The notes under the pieces are model-generated. The model was not told where the DNA came from. It saw only the letters and a program-made list of their open reading frames with translations, and did not search any database. A stretch of 64,000 nucleotides of DNA from CAVROP01 sp050012175 (GTDB taxonomy: Bacteria > Acidobacteriota > Terriglobia > UBA7540): NCBI GenBank assembly GCA_050012175.1, contig JBEKHR010000001.1, forward strand, positions 186,001 to 250,000, read 5' to 3'. Made by a program: the position numbers and the translations under genes. Below, in pieces: positions 32,907 through 41,930 of the stretch (within the stretch, counting starts at the first letter, position 1; every line of letters begins with the position of its first letter).

Positions 32907-33296
32907 GTGGCAAAGCAGACACTACAATGGACGGACCAGTATGTTGAAGAATTGATCGGGAATCTTCTCCGGGTGGGCGTAACGCTGGCTGCGGCAGTGG
33001 TTCTTTTCGGAGGGATCGTATACCTGTTTAGGCATGGACGTGCGGCGCCTCAATATCACGTTTTCATGGGTGAACCTACGGACTTGCGCAGCGTGTCAGG
33101 AATCGTGAAAGACGCTCTAGCCTTTCGGGGACGCGGTTTGATCCAGCTCGGGCTGCTTGTCTTAATCGCAACTCCTGTAGCGCGCGTTGCCTTCTCGGTT
33201 GCTGCTTTCGCCATGCAGCGTGACCGGCTTTACGTCGTGGTTGCGCTCATCGTCCTTGCGGTACTGATGTGCAGCCTCACGGGTGCGCGCGCCTAG
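32907..33296 (+). CDS. DUF1634 membrane protein
   Basis: 129 residues from GTG 32907. Three membrane helices: LLRVGVTLAAAVVLFGGIVYLF, LIQLGLLVLIATPVARVAFSVAAFAM, YVVVALIVLAVLMC. The sequence between (FMGEPTDLRSVSGIVKDALAFRGRG) and the TPVARV motif mark DUF1634, which commonly follows TSUP genes and may be an accessory subunit of the exporter. Confidence 0.88.
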   Translation: MAKQTLQWTDQYVEELIGNLLRVGVTLAAAVVLFGGIVYLFRHGRAAPQYHVFMGEPTDLRSVSGIVKDALAFRGRGLIQLGLLVLIATPVARVAFSVAAFAMQRDRLYVVVALIVLAVLMCSLTGARA

Positions 33297-33684
33297 CCCA
33301 CGGCCTCATGGGCAGCAGGCGCGAGTTGTTGGGTGCGCCTTAAGTCTTCGGGAGTATTTGGAGGGACATATTGAGCAGGATTTTCCGACCCCCCGCCCGG
33401 CGGCAGTGTTCGCGTCATGCTCAGGACGGCTGCTCTGAACGAGGAATGGAGTCCGCAGGCGCCGGGCGCTGAATTCCGGGCTGGGCTTACGCTTCCGAAG
33501 CCCGTGAATTTCGCCCCAGTTTCGGGCAACCGAATCAATGCCTTCCGAATCGAAACACCAGGCGTTGCCACGAAGGGAAAGAGAGTGTATGCCCTCCAGT
33601 GGGGATATAGTTGGGGCTTGTAACAGTGCCTGGCGGGCATACCATCCTGGGGTTAGAGCAAGGCGATACAGAAAGGAGCACATT
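33297..33684. other. intergenic region, nothing recognised
   Basis: 388 bp between the DUF1634 gene and an exported protein gene. Short frames on both strands show no domains. A weak inverted repeat (GCCCACGGCCTCATGGGC) at 33296-33313 directly after the DUF1634 stop could help end transcription, but lacks a T-run. Confidence 0.5.
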
Positions 33685-34428
33685 ATGCTAGGCCGGACGG
33701 TGAGAGTGATGGGCATCATTACGGCATTGGTTTATCTTGCCACTTCCGCGTTCGCCGACCAAGCGAAGGTGCCGAAAGAAGCGCTTTCAATCCCGGCGGG
33801 CAGTGTGCTTCATATGAAGCTCACCACAACGCTTACCTCCAAGACCAATAAGACAGGCGACCCATTTACGGGTCAGGTCACTCAGCCGATCGTTGTGGAC
33901 AGCAAAGAGGTGGTCCCGAAATACAGCCAAGTCCAAGGACATGTCGCCTTCGTAAAACCCTCGAAACGTGTTAAGGGCAAAGCCCTAATGCGACTGGTCA
34001 TCGACAAGGTCGTGACCCCTGACGAAGACAAGCAGTTCCTGCTACCGAGTACCTTGGACGATTCAAACAACGCGCCCTGTGCTCACACCAAAGACGACGA
34101 AGGCACGCTCGAGGGGTGCGGCAAGAGCAAGAAAGATGCTGCTGAGGCTGCTGGTATTGCCGGAGCCATGGGAGCCGGGGCGGGCGCCACTGTCGGCATG
34201 GGTCACGAAATAGAGTGCGAATATTATGGGATGTGCGGTGGCGCAGGCATGGGGACCGACATCGGCTATGGCGCCGCGATTGGCGCTGGGACCGCATTGA
34301 TCTATATGCTGTTTAAACACGAAAAGGACATCATTCTTGTGCAAGGAACGGAATTGACCTTTATCGTGAATCGCACTACGGAAGGTAAGGATTTGCCGCC
34401 AGCCCCAGAGCAAGCTCAATCCCCATAG
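33685..34428 (+). CDS. exported glycine-rich hypothetical protein
   Basis: 247 residues from ATG 33685 (AGGAG 6 nt upstream). Signal peptide ~1-24 (VRVMGIITALVYLATSAFA). A central beta region (LSIPAGSVLHMKLTTTLTSKTNKTGDPFTGQVTQPIV, ...KEVVPKYSQVQGHVAFVKPSKRVKGKALMRLVIDKV) resembles the beta-barrel of TrbI/conjugal-type or DUF-type acidobacterial envelope proteins. A Gly/Ala-rich hydrophobic stretch (AAGIAGAMGAGAGATVGMG, GYGAAIGAGTALIYMLF) resembles glycine-zipper segments. Then a last strand IILVQGTELTFIVNR. Cys pairs (C-x23-C, C..C) could form disulfides. Probably periplasmic or outer-membrane-associated; function unknown. Confidence 0.75.
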   Translation: MLGRTVRVMGIITALVYLATSAFADQAKVPKEALSIPAGSVLHMKLTTTLTSKTNKTGDPFTGQVTQPIVVDSKEVVPKYSQVQGHVAFVKPSKRVKGKALMRLVIDKVVTPDEDKQFLLPSTLDDSNNAPCAHTKDDEGTLEGCGKSKKDAAEAAGIAGAMGAGAGATVGMGHEIECEYYGMCGGAGMGTDIGYGAAIGAGTALIYMLFKHEKDIILVQGTELTFIVNRTTEGKDLPPAPEQAQSP

Positions 34429-34563
34429 TTTCGCGCCAGGTCAAGGCGTGCTGGCCTGCAAAGCTCTCCAACCGGTCAAAATTCATGCCAGCAAGGGTGG
34501 ATGCGGTCCGGCGAGTCTAGGGCCTCCAAACGTGACCCTGCGAAACACCCTCCAGTGGGTTTT

Positions 34564-37095
34564 TCAATAGACAACGTCCAGTGACACGTCATAGAACCGG
34601 TGCAGAAGGCCGGCATATTGGCCGAAATATGCGGATGTAACGTTGTTGTGGACGTCGCGGAAGTTCCCATGGTTGGTGATATTGAAGATCCGTAATGCCC
34701 CGCGAAACTTATGATTCTTGGCCCAAGGAATCCAGCGCATGCGGAAATCCTTGGAAAGTTGCAGGTCGAGCGAGAAATAGGATGGGAAACGAAGGCTGTT
34801 CGGCGTACCGACGTAGTTCTGAAGAACATCAACGGCGGAATAAGGGAAGCCCGTATGGAGGTCAAGTACCGGGCTGGCGGTAATTTCCCAAGGGACCTTG
34901 AACCGGCCCCAGGTGACGAGCCGGTTGGGGACGTTGCTGGGCAAGGCCCCGAAAACATTGGGACGGATGACCGGTTGTTCAAAGGGCACAAAGACGGCGG
35001 AGAGCGTGTTCAGGTCTCCGCGGGCAAGGCTGTACACATAGGAAATGTTGAAGTCGGCATTCTCTCGAGCTTTGACGCGCAGGGTGGTTTCAAGCTCGTG
35101 ATAGCGTGACGCGCCGGTGTTGCTGAGGAGCATGACGGGGCCGCCGGGGGCATTGTACAGCGGATTGACAATGAACTCTTCGTAGGAGCGACTGCTGAGA
35201 TAATTCACCCGTGCCATCACGTTGGGCCGAATCTCCTGGTCCATCTCCACGTTCCAGGTCAAGTTGAACGGCGTGCTGTCGAGGCGGTTGTTCGAGGGCA
35301 CAACGATTCCGTGCTCGTCCTTCTTCTCGTAGAAGTTACGGAGAACGATGGGTGGGCCGAGCGGGTTTCCCAGAGTGTCGTAATTAGTGACAACACGCGT
35401 GAGATTCTGGGTGAAGTCACCGGCCAGCAGCGGCAGGCGATCATAGAAGAGGCCGATACCCGATCGGATAATCGTCTTGGCATTGCGTCCCGGAGAATAG
35501 ACCAAGCCGAAGCGGGGGGCGAATGCCGCATGCGCGCCGAGCGTCTGCCCGGAAAAGCGCACCCCGTAATCAAGGGCGATGTGGTCGCTAAAGGCCCAGT
35601 GGTCCTGGGCGAATGCGGCCAATTCCGTATCTTCAGCTTTCAAAACACCCGTTCCCTGGAAGGTTATGAGTTCGGCAAGCGAACCGTCCGGCCTGAGGAG
35701 TTGCACAGGATGGGATTTGCTGAGGTCGTTATAGGAGCGATGAATGAATTCCCCCCCTGCCCTGAGGGTGTGTCGGCCGGCCCAATCTTTCTTTCCGGAT
35801 TGATAATTCTGGAGCAGTTCTTGCTGGGCGCTAGCCCGAGTCCAGGCGTTGAAGAAGTTTCCTTCCCAATTGTCCGGCGTCAGAACCATATCCTGTGAAC
35901 CTTGCCCGTGCGCATAGCTGTCGAAGTCGGTGTACTGGAAGAGGGTCGTCAGCACCCCGCCGTTGGAGAACATGTACCTGTCTGTAGCGCCAACTGAGAA
36001 TCCGCTCTGCGCATAGTCGGAGGATGCGGACTGCTGTATGAAAGAGTCGATATTGGCGTATTGCTGGCGCATTGGAAACAGCTTTAGGTTGGCGGTCACG
36101 AGATTTTGGGGTGAAGAAACGTAATAGAGATCCGTGAACGAATCAAAGCCCTGCTTCTTCATCTCGTTATGCGGCCAAGCCAACCCGCGCACCGGCTGCT
36201 TATTGAGGTCGTACATGAAAGATTCTGAGAAACTCAGTTTGTCGCTGAGGACAGGGCCGGTGAAGCTGAGGCGTGGTGAGTCGTCCTCTACGCCCACCAT
36301 CTGGCCGCTTCTGAAGCGCATGCTGGGGAGAAAGTCGTTCAGCTCCCAGTTCCATCGGTCCTGTGGAGCTTTGGTTTGGACGCTGGTCAGCCCGCCGCTA
36401 AAGCGGCCATACTGCGCTTGATAGGCGGTCTTCTGAACTTCCACAGATTCCACCGCATCGATGGGAACTTGAATCGAGAAACTTCCCGTAACCGGATCGA
36501 CGGTCTCCGCAGAGTCAATGAGCAACATGCCTTGATTCTCAGTGACGCCTTTGATGTTTATCTTCCCGTCGGGAGTCCGAATAACTCCCGGCACAAGCGG
36601 CAAAGCCGCCAGAAATTTTTGTTCCACCAAGGGCAACGTCCGAAGCTCCCCTGAGCTGATCGTGGCCGGTGGTGCGGTGGTCTCCAAGGAGACCGCGGGC
36701 GCCTTCTCCTTTACCTCCACCTTTTGGCGGACAGTTATCTCTCGAGGCAAGACAACCTGGATAAATGGCGACTCTCCTTCGGCAATCCCGATATCCTTCT
36801 GAATCAGAGGCTCATATCCGAGCGCTGCGCAAGTCAGATCATAGCTCCCCTGGGTCAGCCCCGTGAATTCAAAGCCGCCTTTTTCTCCGGTTGTTTCGGT
36901 TCGCCCTTCTTCGGGCAACCCGGGACCGGCGAGTGTGCAGACTGCCCCTGCAATCGGAGCGTTCTTGTCTCCCAGCACCTCGCCCTTAAGGGTCTGGGTT
37001 GGCGGTATCGCAGCACAAAGGCTGAGTGCAATCTCCAGGAGGATTGCTAGGGTGAGGACCGGGACTGCGCATGGGCATTCACTGTTTCGCGGCAT
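34564..37095 (-). CDS. TonB-dependent receptor with carboxypeptidase-regulatory N-terminal domain (Oar-like)
   Basis: 843 residues with signal peptide (~1-30, VLTLAILLEIALSLCAAI). Domains in order: carboxypeptidase-regulatory beta-sandwich at ~33-115 (LKGEVLGDKNAPIAGAVCTLAGPG, GGFEFTGLTQGSYDLTCAALGY); plug at ~130-250 (ISSGELRTLPLVEQKFLAALPLVPGVIRTPDGKINIKG, PIDAVESVEVQKTAYQAQYGRFSGG); then the beta-barrel to the end (DHWAFSDHIALDYGVRFSGQ, APRFGLVYSP, FSLDLQLSKDFRM), closing with an aromatic-rich strand ending VVY. Outer-membrane importer or adhesin-type receptor; ligand unknown, perhaps oligosaccharide. It is a single gene with 330 bp before it. Confidence 0.92.
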   Translation of the reverse strand: MPRNSECPCAVPVLTLAILLEIALSLCAAIPPTQTLKGEVLGDKNAPIAGAVCTLAGPGLPEEGRTETTGEKGGFEFTGLTQGSYDLTCAALGYEPLIQKDIGIAEGESPFIQVVLPREITVRQKVEVKEKAPAVSLETTAPPATISSGELRTLPLVEQKFLAALPLVPGVIRTPDGKINIKGVTENQGMLLIDSAETVDPVTGSFSIQVPIDAVESVEVQKTAYQAQYGRFSGGLTSVQTKAPQDRWNWELNDFLPSMRFRSGQMVGVEDDSPRLSFTGPVLSDKLSFSESFMYDLNKQPVRGLAWPHNEMKKQGFDSFTDLYYVSSPQNLVTANLKLFPMRQQYANIDSFIQQSASSDYAQSGFSVGATDRYMFSNGGVLTTLFQYTDFDSYAHGQGSQDMVLTPDNWEGNFFNAWTRASAQQELLQNYQSGKKDWAGRHTLRAGGEFIHRSYNDLSKSHPVQLLRPDGSLAELITFQGTGVLKAEDTELAAFAQDHWAFSDHIALDYGVRFSGQTLGAHAAFAPRFGLVYSPGRNAKTIIRSGIGLFYDRLPLLAGDFTQNLTRVVTNYDTLGNPLGPPIVLRNFYEKKDEHGIVVPSNNRLDSTPFNLTWNVEMDQEIRPNVMARVNYLSSRSYEEFIVNPLYNAPGGPVMLLSNTGASRYHELETTLRVKARENADFNISYVYSLARGDLNTLSAVFVPFEQPVIRPNVFGALPSNVPNRLVTWGRFKVPWEITASPVLDLHTGFPYSAVDVLQNYVGTPNSLRFPSYFSLDLQLSKDFRMRWIPWAKNHKFRGALRIFNITNHGNFRDVHNNVTSAYFGQYAGLLHRFYDVSLDVVY

Positions 37096-37423
37096 GAGTT
37101 ACTGTTAGATGCTCAACTGGGCTGGACCGAATCTCCCTATTCTACTGCGACTTCAGCCAAGAAGGCTAGATCTGCAACAAGAGCCAGACCACTCTCGGAC
37201 ATCCTGTACGTGCCTTTTCTGCTCCATTTGGTGCGCAGGACATACGAGTTCGTGTATGACGTTGGACTTGGGTCTCGCCTCATCTCGCGCCGGCTTGCAC
37301 CGAGTACTCATAACTTCTGGTATTTGAGTTGTTTGGCGCTATCCAGTGCAATTGCGGAAAAGTGGCCCACGCCTTGCTCGAAGCAGAAGGGAAAGAAAAT
37401 CATAAGGGAGGTCTAGACTTAGC
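37096..37423. other. intergenic region between divergent genes
   Basis: 328 bp containing the promoters of the TonB receptor and of the small exported protein. No convincing promoter pair, repeat or gene was identified. Confidence 0.5.
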
Positions 37424-37633
37424 ATGAAGAAACTCTTGGTATTGCTGTTCACTTTCGCGGTTGCGTTCTCGCTGGCTATGCCGGTGTTCGCACAGGAGGC
37501 TCCGGCGACAACGGAAGCCCCGAAGACTACTGAGAAGAAGACGAAGAAGACGAAGGCGACGAAGGCGACGAAGACGAAGGCGGCGAAGGTAAAGAAGACC
37601 ACTACCACCACCGCTCCTGCTCCCACGCAGTAA
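37424..37633 (+). CDS. small exported Lys/Thr-rich protein
   Basis: 69 residues. Signal peptide MKKLLVLLFTFAVAFSLAMPVFA followed by a mature peptide made almost only of Lys, Thr, Ala, Pro and Glu (TEKKTKKTKATKATKTKAAK..., then TTTTTAPAPTQ). Short in-frame GCGACGAAG repeats encode the KAT units. A GGGAGG lies 13 nt before the ATG and a strong terminator follows, so it is a monocistronic gene. Highly basic, unstructured; it may bind polyanions such as LPS, DNA or cell-wall polymers. No family assigned. Confidence 0.75.
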   Translation: MKKLLVLLFTFAVAFSLAMPVFAQEAPATTEAPKTTEKKTKKTKATKATKTKAAKVKKTTTTTAPAPTQ

Positions 37634-37685
37634 CCTTCGCTCCTACTTTTGCCGGTCTGGATAGGATTTCAGACCGTAGTTCCCA

Positions 37686-37719
37686 AGCCCCCGTACCTAC
37701 CTACGGGGGCTTTGCTTTT
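37686..37719 (+). terminator. Rho-independent terminator
   Basis: Stem AGCCCCCGTA (37686-37695), loop CCTACC, stem TACGGGGGCT (37702-37711), then TTTGCTTTT. A 10-bp perfect stem plus T-run, 53 nt after the small exported protein gene. Confidence 0.9.
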
Positions 37720-37840
37720 GGTCTTGCCCTTGCATGGAATCCCCGCCAAGGAATGATCCAATTGCAATTCCCGACCAAGTGTGGAGGCAACGCTTCACGC
37801 GTTTAAACTGGTTGACAGGTCATCCACCGGAGGCGAAACT

Positions 37841-38332
37841 ATGCTATCGCCTACCTTGGCAAATCGAAGACGGCTGGGGCTCATGCCAGGTGAATCGAAG
37901 GATGTGCGGCGTTCTCTCGAGCAGGAGTTGATTTCGCGCGGGGTGCGGATGACGCATCAGCGGCGTCTCCTGATTCAGATAATCCAGAGCGCGGAGAGCC
38001 ACCTGGATGCCATTGCTCTTTGGGAGCGTGCCAGGGGCCAAGATCCCACACTGAATAAGGTGACTGTTTATCGAACCCTGGCCATGTTGAAGAAACACGG
38101 CTTGGTGGACGAACTTGACCTGATGCATTTGGAGGGTGGGAAGCACTTTTACGAGGCGAAGGCGAGTCGGGATCATATTCACTTGGCATGCCTCAAGTGT
38201 GGCCGTATTCAAGAATTTGAAAGTTCGCTTTTCGAGAAACTTAAGGGGCAGATCGAACGCGAGCGCCGCTTCAGTATCAAGGTTGTTCGGGTGGAAGCCG
38301 GCGGTTACTGCGATAAGTGTCGAGAGCAGTGA
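37841..38332 (+). CDS. Fur-family transcriptional regulator
   Basis: 163 residues from ATG 37841, with GGAGG 7 nt upstream (GTG 37781 and ATG 37883 are also in frame). N-terminal winged helix: RGVRMTHQRRLLIQIIQSAESHLDAIALWERA, LNKVTVYRTLAMLKKHGLV. Dimerisation/metal part: GKHFYEAKASRDHIHLACLKCGRIQEF, ending GYCDKCRE. The two CxxC pairs form the structural Zn site. The regulatory site has His in DHIHL. Subtype (Fur, PerR or Zur) cannot be fixed; PerR would fit the rubrerythrin gene. Confidence 0.92.
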   Translation: MLSPTLANRRRLGLMPGESKDVRRSLEQELISRGVRMTHQRRLLIQIIQSAESHLDAIALWERARGQDPTLNKVTVYRTLAMLKKHGLVDELDLMHLEGGKHFYEAKASRDHIHLACLKCGRIQEFESSLFEKLKGQIERERRFSIKVVRVEAGGYCDKCREQ

Positions 38333-38966
38333 ATAGCGACTGGCAGTAAGTAACGAGAGTCAAGAGGAACAAGGAAGGAATTGGAGCTCGAGGGTCCCAT
38401 GCTGCCATCTTCGGCCGAGCGATGATCGCAGAAATTATTGGCAAGGTATGAAGAGTTTTGGAACTAGTGCTACGGGTACCAAATCTGCCGCCAGCACAAA
38501 CCGACAATCCGCGCTTGACAGGACGACGTCGGTTTTGAAGTGATTGCCGTCCCCAAACCCAGCCCCAACTCCCGCTCGGCGAGCGCCTGAACGTCGGCGC
38601 GGCCCTGGTGCTTGCGGAACCGCCTCCACCGAGCCAGTAGTCAAACTCGAATGCCACGATCAGCTCCTTTCTCCATCTCGGTTGTGGGCGGTATTGTATC
38701 ATTGCACGCCATGCACCGTCTCCCGTTTCTTCTTCGCCGGCCTTTACCACCTCGGAAGGGCGCATGACAGGGAAGTGATGCCTTACGTTCAGGATGACAG
38801 CGGCCGCGCCAGCCGCGAGGAAGTCAAGAGAGAGGGTTTGAGGTCACAGGGGCTGGGTACTGGGGGTTGGGGAAAGGAAGGGAGCAGGGACCTGGCTTGT
38901 CGGGGTGGCTTTTGCTGGGCTTCCACGGGCCGCTACTGCCTTGTGCCAACCTTCTGACTCCTGGCT

Positions 38967-39002
38967 CCCGCATTTTTGCCCGCATTTTTGCCCGCATTTT
39001 TG
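38967..39002 (+). repeat. three tandem 12-bp repeats
   Basis: CCCGCATTTTTG three times in perfect register, immediately upstream of the TTGACA of element B. Confidence 0.9.
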
Positions 39003-39278
39003 CCCCTTGACACGAGGCGCGAGTTGTGATAGCCTATGGCGGTTGACCTATGGAGAACGCTGCCACAGAACGCGCGAAAGAGGTTCGAAAGTCGGCCCGG
39101 CCGTCGCGGAAGATAGACAGAAGATTCGAAAAAGATACTAAATAGACGGAACAAAGCTAAGGATCTGTTGAAAAGAAAGGAGTTAGCTCTTCTAACCGCG
39201 CAAAACGAACTGGTTTTTGAGCGCAAGAAAGCCCCATCAAAGCGAAAAACATGGCCACAAACCGGTGATTTGTGAGGC
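38998..39278 (+). repeat. dispersed ~275-bp element, copy B
   Basis: Counterpart of 8545-8818 in opposite orientation. Shared landmarks: TTTTTGC, TTGACACGAGG (39007-39017), TAGCCT at 39030-39035 with the same 17-bp spacing, GTTGAC then ATG 39050, GATACTAAATAGACGGAAC, CAAAACGAACTGGTTTTTGA. From the shared ATG only 31 codons are open here: one extra base relative to copy A shifts the frame into TAG, after which the other frame continues to match copy A's peptide (KKILNRRN, then AQNELVFE). Confidence 0.65.
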
Positions 39279-39654
39279 ATTGAGTAGACCCCGAAACTAG
39301 AAATCTAAAACTAAACGACAAGGTTGCCAGTTTCTAATTTCGAGTTTCTGCCTTCGTCGATTGCCCCAAGCGCAGCCGGGAAGAGTAGAGCTTCAGTTGG
39401 TGACTCGAGAAAACTCACGAGGGAGCTAACCGCGGGGGACTCTTTTGGCGTCTAACTCCCTGGGAGTGCGCGGTCGGAGGATTTGCTTGGCATCGATCTC
39501 CTGGCCGATCTTCCCGACGGCAGCTTGAAAAAGGTTTTGCGCAGTGCTGGTACGAAAGTAACCTTACAGACAGTGCGTGCCCGCTTGTGTTATTGCTTAC
39601 CGTCATTCATAATGGCGACTGTAAGGTAATGGTTTAGAGTTGCGGGAGCAGGAA

Positions 39655-41445
39655 ATGCTGGCAAAAGAATTGCGCGTCTTCGCTTCTTGTCTCGGCTTGT
39701 TAGGGCTGGTGGCATGTAGCGCCGGCAACGTGGCGTTCCGTGAAGCGCGAAAGGCGGAACTTCGCAAAGACTGGGATACCGCTTTGGTCAATTACGAAAA
39801 AGCAGGCCGGGACCAACCTGAAAACGCCAAGATCATCATTCACGAAAGGCTGGTTCGGGTCCAAGCCTCAGCATTACACCTCAAGCAAGGGCAGCGTTTC
39901 TTGAGGGAGGGACGCCCGGACGATGCGTCTGGCGAATTCCAGAAGGCTGTTAGCATTGATCCCACCAATGAAGCCGCAGCCCAGGAACTGGCCAGGGTGG
40001 CGGTGGCCCAGGCTGCGGCCAAGCAGGCCCGCGAGACCGCGCTCAAGCAAGCCCTGAAGGCCAACGAAGAAGCGGGGAATGCGCCTGAGGTGAAGTTGAA
40101 AGCCTTCCCTGAGGAGCCCTTGGCCCACTTCCGCGTCTCGGCCGACAGCCGCAAAGTCTTCGAGGCCCTGGCGAAACTTGCCAACCTGAATGTTGCCTTC
40201 ACCTCTACCTTTCGGCCTGGTCCGCTTTCTGAGGATTTTTCCAACGTGAAGGTTGAGGAGGCGCTGAACATTGTCGCCCTGCAGACTCACACCTTTTGGA
40301 GAGCGATCACGCCCAACACAATTCTGGTGGTTCCGGATACGCCCACCGATCGCCGGGACTACGATGTGGAAGAACTCAAAACGATTTACCTCTCCAACCC
40401 CTTGGCGGCAGCGGACCGCACCGCCATCACCACAGCTTTGAAACAAGTTCTGGGACTGCAAAGAATTATCGACAACCCGGATTCAAACGCCATCATAATC
40501 CGCGATACGCCGCAGAAAGTTGCGGCTGCTGAACAGCTTGTCCACGATCTTGACCGCAGCAAAGCTGAGATCGTGATGGATGTGTCGGTGGTGGAAGCCG
40601 ACCGCGACCGGGCTCGAGACCTGGGCCTGTATCCTGCCACGGTTTCGTCGACGGGCACGATAACACCTGGATTGCAGGGTGGACTGGTATTCGCTCCTCC
40701 TACTTCATCGTCATCGACCACCCCTTCGACTGGCATCAACCTGAACACCCTTGGCGTCAAAGACTACGCTCTCGTGGTGCCCAGTGCAGTGGCTAACGCG
40801 GTATTGAACGACACCGGTACTCATATTCTCCAGAACCCACAGGTCCGCTCCACGGATGGCCAGACCGCCAAGCTCAGCATTGGCCAGCGCGTTCCTTACG
40901 CCACGGGCAGTTTCCTGCCCTCGCTGGGCGGCACTACGTCGAGTGGGACTACCGGCCTGCTGGCCAGCACGCAGTTTCAATTCCAGGACGTGGGCGTAAA
41001 ACTGGAACTCACGCCACACCTGCTCGCTAATGGCGAGGTGGCGATCCACGCCTCGATCGAGATTTCTTCCCTGGGCGCGAGCGTCACCATCGCAGGTGTG
41101 AGCGAACCCACTTTCGGCGAGCGCAAGATTGAGCATGACATTCGCCTGAAGGAAGGTGAAGTGAGTGTGCTCGGAGGCTTGATTCAAACCACCATGATTA
41201 ATACTGTGGCTGGCGTGCCGTTCCTCGGCGACGTTCCGTTTTTGCGCTACCTGTTCTCCACGGAGCATGTCGACCGACAGGAAACGGAGGTCCTGGTCAT
41301 GTTGACTCCCCGGGTCATCCGCCTGCCTGAACCCCCTTTGGGCACACGAAGCAACGTGGCCTTAGCCGGCGGACCCCAGCCAACAGGACTTCAGCCGGTA
41401 CCCGGACCTGAAATCCCTGGACAACCGCCCGGCGAACCGCAATGA
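39655..41445 (+). CDS. secretin (GspD/PilQ-like) with N-terminal TPR-like region
   Basis: 596 residues from ATG 39655 (GGGAGC upstream; TTG 39640 also in frame). Outer-membrane channel of a type II secretion/type IV pilus machine. Lipoprotein signal with lipobox LVAC, Cys21. Residues ~25-130 hold TPR-like helices (AELRKDWDTALVNYEKAGRDQ, GRPDDASGEFQKAVSIDPTNEAA). Next come N-domains (HFRVSADSRKVFEALAKLANLNVAF, KTIYLSNPLAAADRTAITTALKQVLG, IIRDTPQKVAAAEQLVHDLD). The secretin core has VMDVSVVEADRDRARDLGL, ILQNPQVRSTDGQTAKLSIGQRVPY, FQFQDVGVKLELTPHL, VPFLGDVPFLRYLFS and ETEVLVMLTPRVI. First gene of a ten-gene operon. Confidence 0.93.
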   Translation: MLAKELRVFASCLGLLGLVACSAGNVAFREARKAELRKDWDTALVNYEKAGRDQPENAKIIIHERLVRVQASALHLKQGQRFLREGRPDDASGEFQKAVSIDPTNEAAAQELARVAVAQAAAKQARETALKQALKANEEAGNAPEVKLKAFPEEPLAHFRVSADSRKVFEALAKLANLNVAFTSTFRPGPLSEDFSNVKVEEALNIVALQTHTFWRAITPNTILVVPDTPTDRRDYDVEELKTIYLSNPLAAADRTAITTALKQVLGLQRIIDNPDSNAIIIRDTPQKVAAAEQLVHDLDRSKAEIVMDVSVVEADRDRARDLGLYPATVSSTGTITPGLQGGLVFAPPTSSSSTTPSTGINLNTLGVKDYALVVPSAVANAVLNDTGTHILQNPQVRSTDGQTAKLSIGQRVPYATGSFLPSLGGTTSSGTTGLLASTQFQFQDVGVKLELTPHLLANGEVAIHASIEISSLGASVTIAGVSEPTFGERKIEHDIRLKEGEVSVLGGLIQTTMINTVAGVPFLGDVPFLRYLFSTEHVDRQETEVLVMLTPRVIRLPEPPLGTRSNVALAGGPQPTGLQPVPGPEIPGQPPGEPQ

Positions 41446-41930
41446 GCATGCAGGAGCACACAACTGACTACCAGCGCTTCGCAGACTCCGCTTTTACATT
41501 TGTGGAGCTGATGGCGTCAATTACTATCATTTTGCTCCTGACAACCGTCGCTCTTCCTTTGGCCCGCGTGCAGATCCAGCGGGCTAGAGAGGTTGAGCTG
41601 CGGAGAGATCTGCGGGAAGTGCGCGAAGCCATCGACCACTTCAAGGACTTTGCTGACCGGGGGATGATACCGGTCAAGGCAGATACCTTTGGTTATCCTC
41701 CGGACCTTCAGACGCTCGTCGATGGTGTCACGCTGAAGGGAACTGCTACGGCGAAGTACAAGTTCCTTCGCAAGATGCCTGTCGACCCGATGACTGACGC
41801 GCCCGAATGGGGGATGCGCTCCATGCAGGATGACCCTGACTCGCGGAGCTGGGGCGGCGAGAACGTTTTTGACGTTTATTCCAAGAGCGATGGGACCGCC
41901 TTGGATGGGACGAAGTACAGTGATTGGTAA
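41442..41930 (+). CDS. GspG-like pseudopilin
   Basis: 162 residues; ATG overlaps the secretin stop by 4 nt. Prepilin leader of 17 residues with Ala at -1: DSA|FTFVELMASITIILLLTTVALPLA, with Glu at +5. C-terminal part has the major-pseudopilin pattern of short GspG: AIDHFKDFADRG, FGYPPDLQTLVDGV, FLRKMPVDPMTDAPEWGMRS, and DVYSKSDGTALDGTKYSDW, equivalent to the calcium-site loop and C-terminal YSDW/YSGW. The third pseudopilin-type gene and ATPase follow downstream. Confidence 0.9.
   Translation: MSMQEHTTDYQRFADSAFTFVELMASITIILLLTTVALPLARVQIQRAREVELRRDLREVREAIDHFKDFADRGMIPVKADTFGYPPDLQTLVDGVTLKGTATAKYKFLRKMPVDPMTDAPEWGMRSMQDDPDSRSWGGENVFDVYSKSDGTALDGTKYSDW

Larger units (their letters stand above)
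38333..39654. other. 1.3-kb intergenic region with repeat element B and possible gene remnant
   Basis: Between fur and the secretin operon. On the minus strand at ~38450-38720 different frames give fragments (ELIVAFEFDYWLGGGG, then AGVGAGFGDGNHFKTDVVLSSADCRFVLAADL) that look like one decayed protein split by frameshifts; family unknown. 38967-39002 has three 12-bp units CCCGCATTTTTG. 38998-39278 is dispersed element B. 39296-39355 has AT-rich heptamer-like units. 39400-39640 shows nothing clear apart from the secretin promoter region, which was not pinpointed. Confidence 0.55.
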
